From DATARH01 sp035309005 (GTDB lineage Bacteria; Pseudomonadota; Alphaproteobacteria; ATCC43930; CGMCC-115725): a DNA stretch of 14,744 nt. A model generated the notes under the pieces. The model was not told the DNA's origin, searched no databases, and was given only the letters and a program-made list of their open reading frames with translations. Positions 1 through 6,235 of this stretch are shown here, piece after piece. The translations under genes were made by a program, and so were the position numbers. How positions within the stretch are numbered: position 1 is the first letter of the stretch; each line of letters starts with the position of its first letter. The DNA lies in NCBI GenBank assembly GCA_035309005.1, contig DATGFP010000139.1:1-14744 (forward strand), given 5' to 3'.

Positions 1-5
1 CGCCA

Positions 6-28
6 CCTCCCCCGCATTGCGGGGGAGG
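6..28 (-). terminator. Possible terminator hairpin after the carbamoylase gene
   Basis: A perfect 10-bp stem (6-15 paired with 19-28) closes on a 3-base ATT loop. It lies 8 bases beyond the TAG stop of the minus-strand carbamoylase gene, where a transcription terminator would be expected. No run of T follows on the minus strand, so it is not a classical Rho-independent terminator. It could equally be part of a G/C-rich palindromic repeat cut by the window edge. Confidence 0.35.
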
Positions 29-36
29 AACCAGAC

Positions 37-972
37 CTACACCTCCGTCCTGGCGCCGGTGCGGCTGGTGATCAGGCCGTAATGCTCGATGCGGCGGTGC
101 TTCTCGAAGGCGAAGACCGTGCGGCGCAGATACGCGCCGAGTTCCAAATCCATGTTCACGGAAATGACCTCGTCTTCCTCGGTCTGCGCCAGCGCGGCGA
201 TCTCGCCGGTCGGCGCGACGATCGTCGAGCCGCCGATCATGCCGAACCCGTCCTCGGCGCCGCATTTCGCCGCCGCCAGCACCCAGGCGGCGTTCTGGTA
301 GGCGCCGGCCTGCAACGACAAGAGGTGGTGAAACATCCGCAAATGCTCGGGCTCGCGGTGGTGGATGTTTTCTAAGGGCGTGTTGTAGCCGAGCGCGATT
401 ATCTCCACCCCCTGCAGCCCCATGACCCGGTAGGTTTCCGGCCAGCGCCGGTCGTTGCAGATGCACATGCCGATCACCGCGTCCTGCATCCGCCACACCC
501 GAAACCCCTCGTTGCCGACATCGAAATAGCGCTTTTCCAAATGCTGAAACGGCGCCTGCGGCAGATGCTCGGAATGGCCGGGCAGGTGGATTTTCCGGTA
601 GCGCCCGATGATGTTGCCCGCGGGATCGACCAGGATCGCCGTGTTGTAATGCCGCGCCTCGCCGCGCTCCTCTGTCAACTCGGCATAGCCGAGGTAGAAC
701 CCGACCCCGAGTTCCTTCGCGAGGTCGAACAGCGGCCGCGTCGCGGCGTTCGGCATCTCGCGCTCGAACCAGCGGTCGATTTCCTCCCGGTCCTCCATCC
801 ACCAGCGCGGAAAAAAATTTGTCAGCGCCAGTTCCGGAAAGACCACAAACCGCGCTCCGCCGCCGTGCGCCTCGCGCAGCAGCGCGCACAGGCGCGTGAC
901 GACCGCCGCGCGGCTGTCGGCGCGGTGAATGGGGCCCAATTGCGCCACGGCGGCGCGCAGCGTGCGGGACAT
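37..972 (-). CDS. N-carbamoyl-D-amino acid amidohydrolase (carbon-nitrogen hydrolase family)
   Basis: A 311-residue nitrilase-superfamily enzyme, probably cytoplasmic, predicted to hydrolyse N-carbamoyl-D-amino acids to D-amino acid, CO2 and ammonia. The Glu-Lys-Cys catalytic triad is visible as E47 (in VVFPEL), K127 (in GRYRKIHLPG) and C172 (in GMCICNDRRWPE). These are the same residue numbers as in the characterised Agrobacterium D-carbamoylase, and the length also fits, which favours this assignment over generic amidases or beta-ureidopropionase. The start is supported by GAGGGAG 7 bases before the ATG at 972. The gene for the preceding pathway step, a hydantoinase, lies on the same strand at 2712-4172 but is separated by plus-strand genes, so the two are probably not in one transcript. 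Family identity is seen in the sequence; D-stereospecificity is inferred from similarity. Confidence 0.9.
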   Translation of the reverse strand: MSRTLRAAVAQLGPIHRADSRAAVVTRLCALLREAHGGGARFVVFPELALTNFFPRWWMEDREEIDRWFEREMPNAATRPLFDLAKELGVGFYLGYAELTEERGEARHYNTAILVDPAGNIIGRYRKIHLPGHSEHLPQAPFQHLEKRYFDVGNEGFRVWRMQDAVIGMCICNDRRWPETYRVMGLQGVEIIALGYNTPLENIHHREPEHLRMFHHLLSLQAGAYQNAAWVLAAAKCGAEDGFGMIGGSTIVAPTGEIAALAQTEEDEVISVNMDLELGAYLRRTVFAFEKHRRIEHYGLITSRTGARTEV

Positions 973-1181
973 CGCGGTTCTCCCTCGGGGGCGCCCCCGT
1001 TAGATATCAGCAAAACCGAACCGCGAAAACCGCGCCCGATCCGCGCGCCTCGGGTCGATTTTGCTGTTTTTACAGCGGATTTACAGCCAGCCCTGCGCCA
1101 AACCCGCAGAAACCCTCACCCTTCCGGCAAACCCAAGCGCAATTAACAGCGACACACAACGCCTTTCGCCAAACGCACTAT

Positions 1182-1210
1182 TTGTCATCCTATCACAACA
1201 ATGCCAAAAT
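1182..1210 (+). promoter_or_regulatory. Candidate sigma70-type promoter for the toxin pair
   Basis: TTGTCA at 1182-1187 (5 of 6 to the -35 consensus) and CAAAAT at 1205-1210 (4 of 6 to the -10 consensus) are separated by exactly 17 bases. They lie in the A/T-richer stretch about 35 bases upstream of the toxin ATG at 1247. The spacing and position fit a promoter for the two-gene unit. The -10 match is imperfect, so this is a prediction only. Confidence 0.35.
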
Positions 1211-1246
1211 GTCAATTACGAAGCGCGCGGGAAAGCGGGAGGGACC

Positions 1247-1528
1247 ATGGCGGAGAGCGGAACGGGCCGCGTCAGGCGGCCGTTTCCGGCCGGCGACAGG
1301 CTGCCCGGCTTTCCCGATGCGCAAAAGGTTCGAGCAAAGACGCCGCGCCCCGGCGGCGGCCGCCGCAGCCGCTGGAAAACCGCGGACGGGCGGATCATCG
1401 AGCACGACCGTTTGCACGACACGGTCGAGGTGTATGATCCGTCGGGCCGAAGGCATCTCGGCGAGTTCGACCCCTGGGACGGAAGGCAAGTGAGCCCGGC
1501 CGATCCGACGCGCTCCGTGGAGCCGTGA
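1247..1528 (+). CDS. Free-standing colicin E3-type cytotoxic ribonuclease
   Basis: A 93-residue protein that is almost entirely one colicin E3/pyocin S6-type cytotoxic domain (Pfam 'Cytotoxic'), the ribonuclease that cuts 16S rRNA at the decoding site. Visible landmarks are a Gly/Arg-rich linker (GGGRRSRW, 36-43), the core IIEHDRLHDTVEVY (50-63), HLGEFDP (70-76) and the end PADPTR (84-89). E3 uses D510, H513, E517 and R545; the equivalents here are D54, H57, E61 and R89, so the active site looks intact. There is no signal peptide, receptor-binding or translocation domain, and the whole protein is about the size of the E3 nuclease domain alone. By count it carries 18 Lys/Arg against 14 Asp/Glu. 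GGGAGGG at 1237-1243 supports this ATG; an in-frame ATG at 1061 would add residues unlike the family. The partner gene begins 2 bases after the stop. The domain call is confident; the role as an intracellular toxin is inference. Confidence 0.85.
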   Translation: MAESGTGRVRRPFPAGDRLPGFPDAQKVRAKTPRPGGGRRSRWKTADGRIIEHDRLHDTVEVYDPSGRRHLGEFDPWDGRQVSPADPTRSVEP

Positions 1529-1530
1529 CC

Positions 1531-1806
1531 ATGATCTACCGCGTTGTCACCTACGACCGAATGACCGAGCGGATGAAGGGCAGCCTCGTCGTGCCGCCGA
1601 GCGTGCTGGCGAAGGTGAAAAAGATTGCCGGCTTCCAGCCGCAACACGACGGCTTGGGCGAATACCCGTTGGACCAGAAGCAGACGCAAAAAATCGGGAA
1701 AATTCTGGGGTTCGCACCGGAACCCGACAAATTCCATTATTCCGTCGAGCCGTACGATCCCCCCGAGGATAGCGGTTTCGCAGCGGAACCGAGCAACCCG
1801 GGCTGA
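1531..1806 (+). CDS. Putative antidote (immunity/antitoxin) to the E3-type nuclease
   Basis: A 91-residue protein that I cannot assign to a named family with certainty. It begins MIYRVVTYDR and has a Lys-rich middle (28-31, 50-57), an EYPLD motif (44-48) and an acidic end: residues 61-91 contain 7 Asp/Glu and 1 Lys, with the run EPYDPPED at 73-80. It does not resemble the colicin E3 immunity protein as I recall it. Its position supports an antidote role: the ATG is 2 bases after the toxin stop, with GGAG at 1518-1521 inside the toxin's last codons, so translation is probably coupled. A GTG at 1525 in the same frame would overlap the toxin stop (GTGA) but has poorer ribosome-binding spacing. 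An acidic protein next to a basic RNase fits an inhibitor that covers a positively charged active site. Function is inferred from context only. Confidence 0.6.
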   Translation: MIYRVVTYDRMTERMKGSLVVPPSVLAKVKKIAGFQPQHDGLGEYPLDQKQTQKIGKILGFAPEPDKFHYSVEPYDPPEDSGFAAEPSNPG

Positions 1807-1815
1807 TCGCCGAGC

Positions 1816-1900
1816 CGTAGGGCGGAAAAGCGCAGCGCCTTCCGCCACCCGCCGCCCCGCTTCGTGATTGGCGGAAGGCGCTGCGCTTTTCCGCCCTACG
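1816..1900. repeat. REPIN-like palindromic element with perfect 32-bp arms
   Basis: Positions 1816-1847 and 1869-1900 are perfect reverse complements over 32 bases around a 21-base spacer. Each arm also folds on itself (GGCGGAA...TTCCGCC around AAGCGCAGCG) and starts with GTAG at its outer foot. This is the architecture of two inverted REP sequences (a REPIN/BIME), which in other bacteria are mobilised by RAYT transposases; none is present here. It lies 10 bases after the antidote stop and could protect or end that transcript, although no T run follows. Confidence 0.85.
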
Positions 1901-1968
1901 CTTGCTGAGTCGGACTACACGATCTTTGTATAGGCAAATAGATAAACACGGCAGAGCAGGAGTAAAAT

Positions 1969-2694
1969 ATGGCCGATAGCATCTGGCTGCCCAAGGTAAT
2001 CGCCGCTTTCCCCGAGTTTCCGGAAACCGGTCGCTATAGGGATATCATAAGAGACGCTACGGAGATGATGCAGAAAGAGGACGGCTTAATTAAAGGCAAA
2101 ACTCCTGGTCAAACGGCAACTTATACAATGGAACTTTATTGTCCTGAGACGAAGTCGTATGAGACCCATCGCCGAACAGCGAGGACAGTTCATCCCGAAT
2201 TATTTGAACGAGTTAGGCGCGGATATTGGAGACTTCGAGCGCCACGGAGTGAAATTTACCAGAGGGCCGGGATAGACATGGCCCAAGACGACGCCAAATC
2301 CGAATTGGTCGATACCAGTGGCGACATCCGTAAGGCCATCGATGAGGATTTCTCGAACGCTGGCGCGCTCGAAGGTCAGCCACGAGAGCGCTGGGTTAAT
2401 GCACTCTCGCGGGCCGTGCAACTCGCACACCGTTTTGCGATGCAACGACAGAAAGCTGGAACGTTAAGCTGTGACGGACGTGGCTGCGATTTCGATCCGG
2501 TCCTACGTGCTGCCGGGACAGGTGTGGAGCCACGATCATTGATGGACGTCCATCACCGGGACCCTCTAGCCGGAGGCGAGCGGCTCACAACGATGGCCGA
2601 TTTCGAATTGCTCTGCCCTAACTGCCACCGGTGGCGGCATGCTCTGATGAGGTCCTCCGCGCCAAGGAAGTGCGAAACGGCCACCGACGGCTGA
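1969..2694 (+). CDS. HNH endonuclease-domain protein with an N-terminal helix-turn-helix-like region
   Basis: A 241-residue protein. The C-terminal part carries an HNH/McrA-like metal-binding fold: a C168-x4-C173 pair, DVHHRDPL (H195, H196), then LLCPNCHRWRH with C216, C219, N218 and H220. The order Cys-Cys, His-His, Cys-x-x-Cys-His is that of zinc-braced HNH nucleases. Residues 5-92 resemble, by eye, a HARE/Mrr-type winged-helix domain (short helices, a Gly-Lys-Thr-Pro turn, then a strand pair ending GYWRLRAP), which would suggest DNA binding. AGGAG with a 6-base gap precedes the ATG. The gene is clearly A/T-richer than its neighbours (2041-2100 has 25 G/C of 60), pointing to acquisition by transfer. 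Likely roles are modification-dependent restriction or another DNA-directed nuclease. No methyltransferase is adjacent, which argues against a classical restriction-modification pair. HNH identity is firm; the N-terminal assignment and role are inference. Confidence 0.75.
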   Translation: MADSIWLPKVIAAFPEFPETGRYRDIIRDATEMMQKEDGLIKGKTPGQTATYTMELYCPETKSYETHRRTARTVHPELFERVRRGYWRLRAPRSEIYQRAGIDMAQDDAKSELVDTSGDIRKAIDEDFSNAGALEGQPRERWVNALSRAVQLAHRFAMQRQKAGTLSCDGRGCDFDPVLRAAGTGVEPRSLMDVHHRDPLAGGERLTTMADFELLCPNCHRWRHALMRSSAPRKCETATDG

Positions 2695-2711
2695 TGGGTT
2701 TCTATCAGTTG

Positions 2712-4172
2712 TCACACCACCGCGCCGCCCCTCTCCGCCACGAACGCGAGTTCGGGGGTTGCGCGGCCGAGGGGTTTGGCGAAGTCGGAGAGGGCGCAGG
2801 GGAGGAAGTGGCCGCTGCCGCGCTCGGCCTGGAGGCGGCCGTCGTCGATGATGACGCGGCCGCGCGAGATGATCGTCACCGGCCAGCCCTTAATGTGGCG
2901 GCCTTCGTAGGGGGTGTAGCCGACGTTGTCGTGCAGCATCGCGTGCGCGATTGTCACTTCCTTCGCGGGGTCCCAGATCGCGATATCGGCGTCGCTGCCG
3001 ATCGCGATCGTGCCCTTTTTCGGGTAGAGACCGTAGAGCCTGGCGTGGTTGGTCGCGGTCAGCGCGACAAAGCGGTTGAGGTCGATGCGGCCCTTGCCGA
3101 CGCCCTCGGAAAACAGTAGCGGCACGCGCAATTCGATGCCGGGGACGCCGTTGGCGGTGTCCTTGAAGGTGGTTTTGTCGCCGTGGGGCAATTTGCCGCT
3201 TGCGTCGTAGCGGTAGGGCGCGTGGTCGGACGAGAGGACGCTGAAGGTGCCGTTTTGCAAGCCGCGCCACACCGCTTCCTGTCCGGCCGCGTCGCGCGGC
3301 GGCGGGCTGCAGCAGAACTTTGTCCCTTCGAGGTCCATGCCGATGTCTTCGGCGGTGAGGAAAAGGTATTGCGGGCAGGTCTCGCCGTAGATCTTGAGGC
3401 CCTTGGTTTGCGCGTCGCGAATGACGTCGATCGCCTCGGGGGCCGAGACGTGGACGATCAGCACCGGGACGTCGAGGAGTTCCGCGAGCGCGACCGCGCG
3501 GTTGGTCGCCTCGCCCTCGGCGATCCGCGTGTGGGCGACCGCGTGGTAGCGCGGCTGCGAGAGGCCATGCGCCAGGAGCCGGTCGGCGAGCCACGAAATC
3601 ATGTCGTGGTTTTCGGCGTGCACCATCATGAAGGCGCCCTCGCGGCGCGCCAGGGCCATGATGTCGAGCATCTGGCGGTCGTCGAGGCGCAAGAGGTCGT
3701 AGGTCATGTAGACCTTGAACGAGGTGTAGCCGTCACGGATCAGCGCCGGCAGTTCCTGCCCCAGCACCTGCTCGGTCGGGTCGGTGATGATCAGGTGAAA
3801 GGCGTAGTCGATCACCGCCTTGGGGCCGGCCGCCGCGTGGTAGTCGGTGACGATTTGGCGCAGGGACTGGCCGCGGTGCTGCGCGGCGAACGGGATCACG
3901 GTGGTCGTGCCGCCGAACGCCGCCGACACCGTGGCGCTGTAGAAATCGTCGGCGCACAGAACCCCGGCCGACGACATCTGCTCGATATGGCAATGGCTGT
4001 CGATCGCGCCCGGCAATACGAGGCGGCCGGTGGCGTCGATATCGCGCGCGCCCGCCGCGAGGCCCTGGCCGAGGGTGACGACGACGCCGTCGCGCACGCC
4101 GACGTCGCAGCGCACCGTGTCGGCGGCGGTCGCCACCGTGCCGTTGCGGATCACCAGATCGTATTCGGCCAT
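2712..4172 (-). CDS. hydA: D-hydantoinase / dihydropyrimidinase
   Basis: A 486-residue cyclic-amidase of the amidohydrolase superfamily that opens 5-substituted hydantoins or dihydropyrimidines to N-carbamoyl amino acids. Binuclear metal ligands are visible: H60 and H62 (in IDSHCHIEQ), the lysine expected to be carboxylated K153 (SFKVYM), H185 (VHAEN), H241 (VHVSA) and D316 (SSDHAPY). The HxH motif reads H-C-H rather than the common H-T-H, which may mark a subfamily. The ATG at 4172 is chosen because GAGGAGAG lies just upstream and MAEYDLVIRNG is the usual family start; an ATG at 4241 would add 23 unlike residues. The product would be the substrate of the carbamoylase encoded at 37-972. The gene converges with the HNH gene 17 bases away. 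Exact substrate (hydantoin or pyrimidine) cannot be told from sequence alone. Confidence 0.88.
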   Translation of the reverse strand: MAEYDLVIRNGTVATAADTVRCDVGVRDGVVVTLGQGLAAGARDIDATGRLVLPGAIDSHCHIEQMSSAGVLCADDFYSATVSAAFGGTTTVIPFAAQHRGQSLRQIVTDYHAAAGPKAVIDYAFHLIITDPTEQVLGQELPALIRDGYTSFKVYMTYDLLRLDDRQMLDIMALARREGAFMMVHAENHDMISWLADRLLAHGLSQPRYHAVAHTRIAEGEATNRAVALAELLDVPVLIVHVSAPEAIDVIRDAQTKGLKIYGETCPQYLFLTAEDIGMDLEGTKFCCSPPPRDAAGQEAVWRGLQNGTFSVLSSDHAPYRYDASGKLPHGDKTTFKDTANGVPGIELRVPLLFSEGVGKGRIDLNRFVALTATNHARLYGLYPKKGTIAIGSDADIAIWDPAKEVTIAHAMLHDNVGYTPYEGRHIKGWPVTIISRGRVIIDDGRLQAERGSGHFLPCALSDFAKPLGRATPELAFVAERGGAVV

Positions 4173-4225
4173 CGCTGTTCTCTCCTCTGCCGGCACGCGA
4201 GTGGGAAGCCTCCAACATTTGGTTC

Positions 4226-4307
4226 CGTCATGCCCGCGCAAGCGGGCATCCAGGGCGGCGAGCGTTGTGCCTGCCGCTCCTGGTCCCCCGCTTGCGCGGG
4301 GGTGACG
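4226..4307. repeat. CGTCAT-type palindromic repeat, copy 1
   Basis: Inverted arms 4226-4254 and 4279-4307 each begin with CGTCA(T/C) at the outer foot, contain a small hairpin (CCCGCGCAAGCGGG) and end in CCAGG toward the centre. Three further elements of the same plan occur at 5679, 7831 and 9064. This copy lies in the 280-base gap between the divergent hydantoinase and CoA-transferase genes, upstream of both. I see nothing else convincing in that gap. Confidence 0.85.
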
Positions 4308-4452
4308 AATGAGGGAAGGGACTCATCTGTTTGAGCAGGATCACCAGCGGACTATGCGGAGAATTCGCCCGCTGCTCAATCGCACTCGCCATCGCCGCCG
4401 GAAGCGGGCATGACGACAGGGAGAGAGAGGCGGCGCGGATGATGGGAGAGCC

Positions 4453-5643
4453 ATGATGGCGGGACCGCTCGCGGGGATCCGGGTTGTCGATCTGACGAGC
4501 GTCGTCTTGGGGCCGGTGGCGACGCAGATCCTCGGCGACATGGGCGCCGAGGTGATCAAAATCGAGCCGCCGGAGGGCGACCCGGTGCGCGGCCTCGGGC
4601 CGGCGCGTCATCCCGGCATGGGCGCCTATTTCCTCAACATCAACCGCAACAAGAAAAGCCTGGTGCTGGATTTGAAGCGGCCGCAGGCGCTGGCCGCGCT
4701 GCTGCGCCTCGCCGCGACGGCCGACGTGTTTGTCCACAACATGCGGCCGGGCGCGGCGGCGCGCCTCGGCATCGATTATCGCGCTATAGCGGCGGCCAGC
4801 CCGCGCATCGTCTATGCCTGGGCGAGCGGCTACCGCGCGGACGGCCCCTATCGCGACCGCGCCGCCTTCGACGATGTGATCCAGGGCGAGAGCGGCATGG
4901 CCGCGATCAACGCCGGCGTCGACGGCGCGCCGCGCTACCTGCCGATGGCGGTCTCCGACAAGATTTGCGGCCACGCGCTTGCTTCCGCCATCGGCATGGC
5001 GCTCTTCGCGCGCGAGCGCAGCGGCCGGGGCCAGGAAGTTCACGTGCCGATGCTGGAGACGATGGTCGCCTTCAACCTCGTCGACCATCTGTGGCACGGC
5101 GTCTTGGCCGAGCCGGAGAAGGGGCTCGGCTACCCGCGCATGTTCACCCCCTACCGCCGGCCCTATGCGACGCTCGACGGGCATGTCTGCCTGCTCGCGA
5201 CGACCGACCGGCAGTGGCGCAACCTCTTCGCCGCGATCGAGCGCGCCGATCTCGCCGAGGACCCGCGCTTCGCGACGATCGCCGGCCGCACCGCCCATAT
5301 CGACGAACTCTATACCCTCCTCGCCGAGCGCATGCGCCGCCGCACCACCGCGGCGTGGCGGGCGCGGCTCGACCAATTCGACGTGCCGAACGGCGGGGTC
5401 AACGACCTCGATGGGCTGCTCGCCGACCCCTACCTGCGCGACACCGGCTTTTTCCACCCGGTCGAGCACCCCTCCGAGGGGCCGACCGTGACGACGGCGA
5501 TCCCGACGAGCTTCGCCGCGACGCCGGGCGAATTGCGCCTGCCGCCGCCGCGCCTCGGCGAGCACAGCGCCGCCATCCTCGGCGAACTCGGCTACAGCCC
5601 CGCCGAAATCGCCGCGATCACCGGCGCCGAAGCGCCGGGGTGA
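4453..5643 (+). CDS. CaiB/BaiF family (class III) CoA-transferase
   Basis: A 396-residue protein that moves CoA between carboxylic acids through an aspartyl-CoA thioester intermediate. The N-terminal signature is clear (GIRVVDLTSVVLGPVATQILGD, with GAEVIKIEPPEGD at 31-43), followed by a NRNKKSLVLDLK segment (64-75). D169 in AVSDKICGHALASAIGMAL has the same number as the catalytic aspartate of formyl-CoA transferase. Length is typical for the family. Two adjacent ATGs (4453 and 4456) follow GGGAGAG; the first is used here, and the choice changes one residue. The substrate cannot be inferred. With the thiolase-like pair downstream it may activate an acid for carbon-carbon cleavage, but the opposite-strand gene at 5788-6036 separates them, so they are not one operon. 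Confidence 0.9.
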   Translation: MMAGPLAGIRVVDLTSVVLGPVATQILGDMGAEVIKIEPPEGDPVRGLGPARHPGMGAYFLNINRNKKSLVLDLKRPQALAALLRLAATADVFVHNMRPGAAARLGIDYRAIAAASPRIVYAWASGYRADGPYRDRAAFDDVIQGESGMAAINAGVDGAPRYLPMAVSDKICGHALASAIGMALFARERSGRGQEVHVPMLETMVAFNLVDHLWHGVLAEPEKGLGYPRMFTPYRRPYATLDGHVCLLATTDRQWRNLFAAIERADLAEDPRFATIAGRTAHIDELYTLLAERMRRRTTAAWRARLDQFDVPNGGVNDLDGLLADPYLRDTGFFHPVEHPSEGPTVTTAIPTSFAATPGELRLPPPRLGEHSAAILGELGYSPAEIAAITGAEAPG

Positions 5644-5678
5644 TGCGCCTCCAGAGCGCTACTCGACCAAATTCAATC

Positions 5679-5762
5679 GTCATTCCCGCGCACGCGGGAA
5701 TCCAGGGGCAAGCGACCTGCCGCTCGCTCTGGATCCCCGCTTTCGCTTTCGCGGGGGTGACG
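5679..5762. repeat. CGTCAT-type palindromic repeat, copy 2
   Basis: Left arm 5679-5706 (foot CGTCATTCCC, core CGCGCACGCG) and right arm 5729-5762 form an imperfect inverted pair. The right arm carries a duplicated TTTCGC (CTTTCGCTTTCGCG), a tandem expansion absent from the other copies. The element sits between two converging genes (CoA-transferase and the small secreted protein), where a hairpin could end transcription from both sides. Confidence 0.8.
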
Positions 5763-5787
5763 AAGGAGGAATGAGCTGGACCGCTGG

Positions 5788-6036
5788 CTAGCGGACCCAG
5801 GGCTGCCACCACCACCAGTTCGGGTGCTCGCGTCGCCATTCGGCCGTGCGGCCCTGGTTCGCTCCGAGGATGAAGCCGAAGCGGATGCAGGCCGGCCGGT
5901 AGCCCTGATTGCACAACACATGCAGCCGCTCCAATTGCGGCCGCCACTGGGCCTGCGCCGGCGCCGACCCAAGGGCGATGCCGGCGACGCTGGCGAGCAG
6001 CAATGCGGCGGCGGCGATCGGCAGTTTACGAACCAT
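5788..6036 (-). CDS. Small secreted Trp-rich protein of unknown function
   Basis: An 82-residue protein with a standard Sec signal peptide: positive start MVRK, hydrophobic core 6-24 and a likely signal-peptidase I site after APAQA (residue 29). The mature part is about 53 residues and would be periplasmic or released. It has two cysteines (C42 and C50) that could form one disulfide, an Arg-rich stretch and a striking Trp cluster NWWWWQPW near the end. The ATG at 6036 is preceded by GAGGGG at good spacing; in-frame ATGs further upstream would bury the signal peptide. I do not recognise a named family. The gene stands alone on the minus strand, divergent from the thiolase-like gene with a 199-base gap. 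Signal peptide confident, function unknown. Confidence 0.72.
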   Translation of the reverse strand: MVRKLPIAAAALLLASVAGIALGSAPAQAQWRPQLERLHVLCNQGYRPACIRFGFILGANQGRTAEWRREHPNWWWWQPWVR

Positions 6037-6235
6037 ACTGTTCCCCTCACTGGCGTTGTTCAAAACCTCGGACATCGCACCGACGCCCGGGGTCCTTATA
6101 TTATCCGCCGGCGCCGGGCGGCATCCCCGAGGCGGAAGTCGGCCCGGCGCAATCCGGGATTGACCGGCGAGGGCGATCGGTATCCCATCGCGCCCGCAAC
6201 TCGATTCGGCCAAGCCTGGGGAGGATCCGCCCGCG

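Noticed and set aside
1061..1246. Upstream in-frame extension of the E3-type toxin
   Set aside because: The extra residues are unlike the family, and a good purine-rich site (GGGAGGG) directly precedes the ATG at 1247; the candidate promoter also lies within this stretch.
1816..1900. Reading the long palindrome as a Rho-independent terminator
   Set aside because: No T run follows either arm, and its arms have the GTAG-footed double-hairpin plan of REP elements; a terminator effect remains possible but is not shown.
3183..4334. 383-codon plus-strand open frame
   Set aside because: Antisense shadow of the hydantoinase gene, whose metal ligands are all in place.
4228..5565. 445-codon minus-strand open frame
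   Set aside because: Antisense to the CaiB/BaiF gene, which has all family motifs; the minus frame is Arg/Ala-rich without recognisable domains.
6088..6108. A/T-rich TTATATTATCC between the divergent small-protein and thiolase-like genes as a promoter
   Set aside because: -10-like hexamers exist on both strands, but no acceptable -35 element is found at 16-18 bases on either side.
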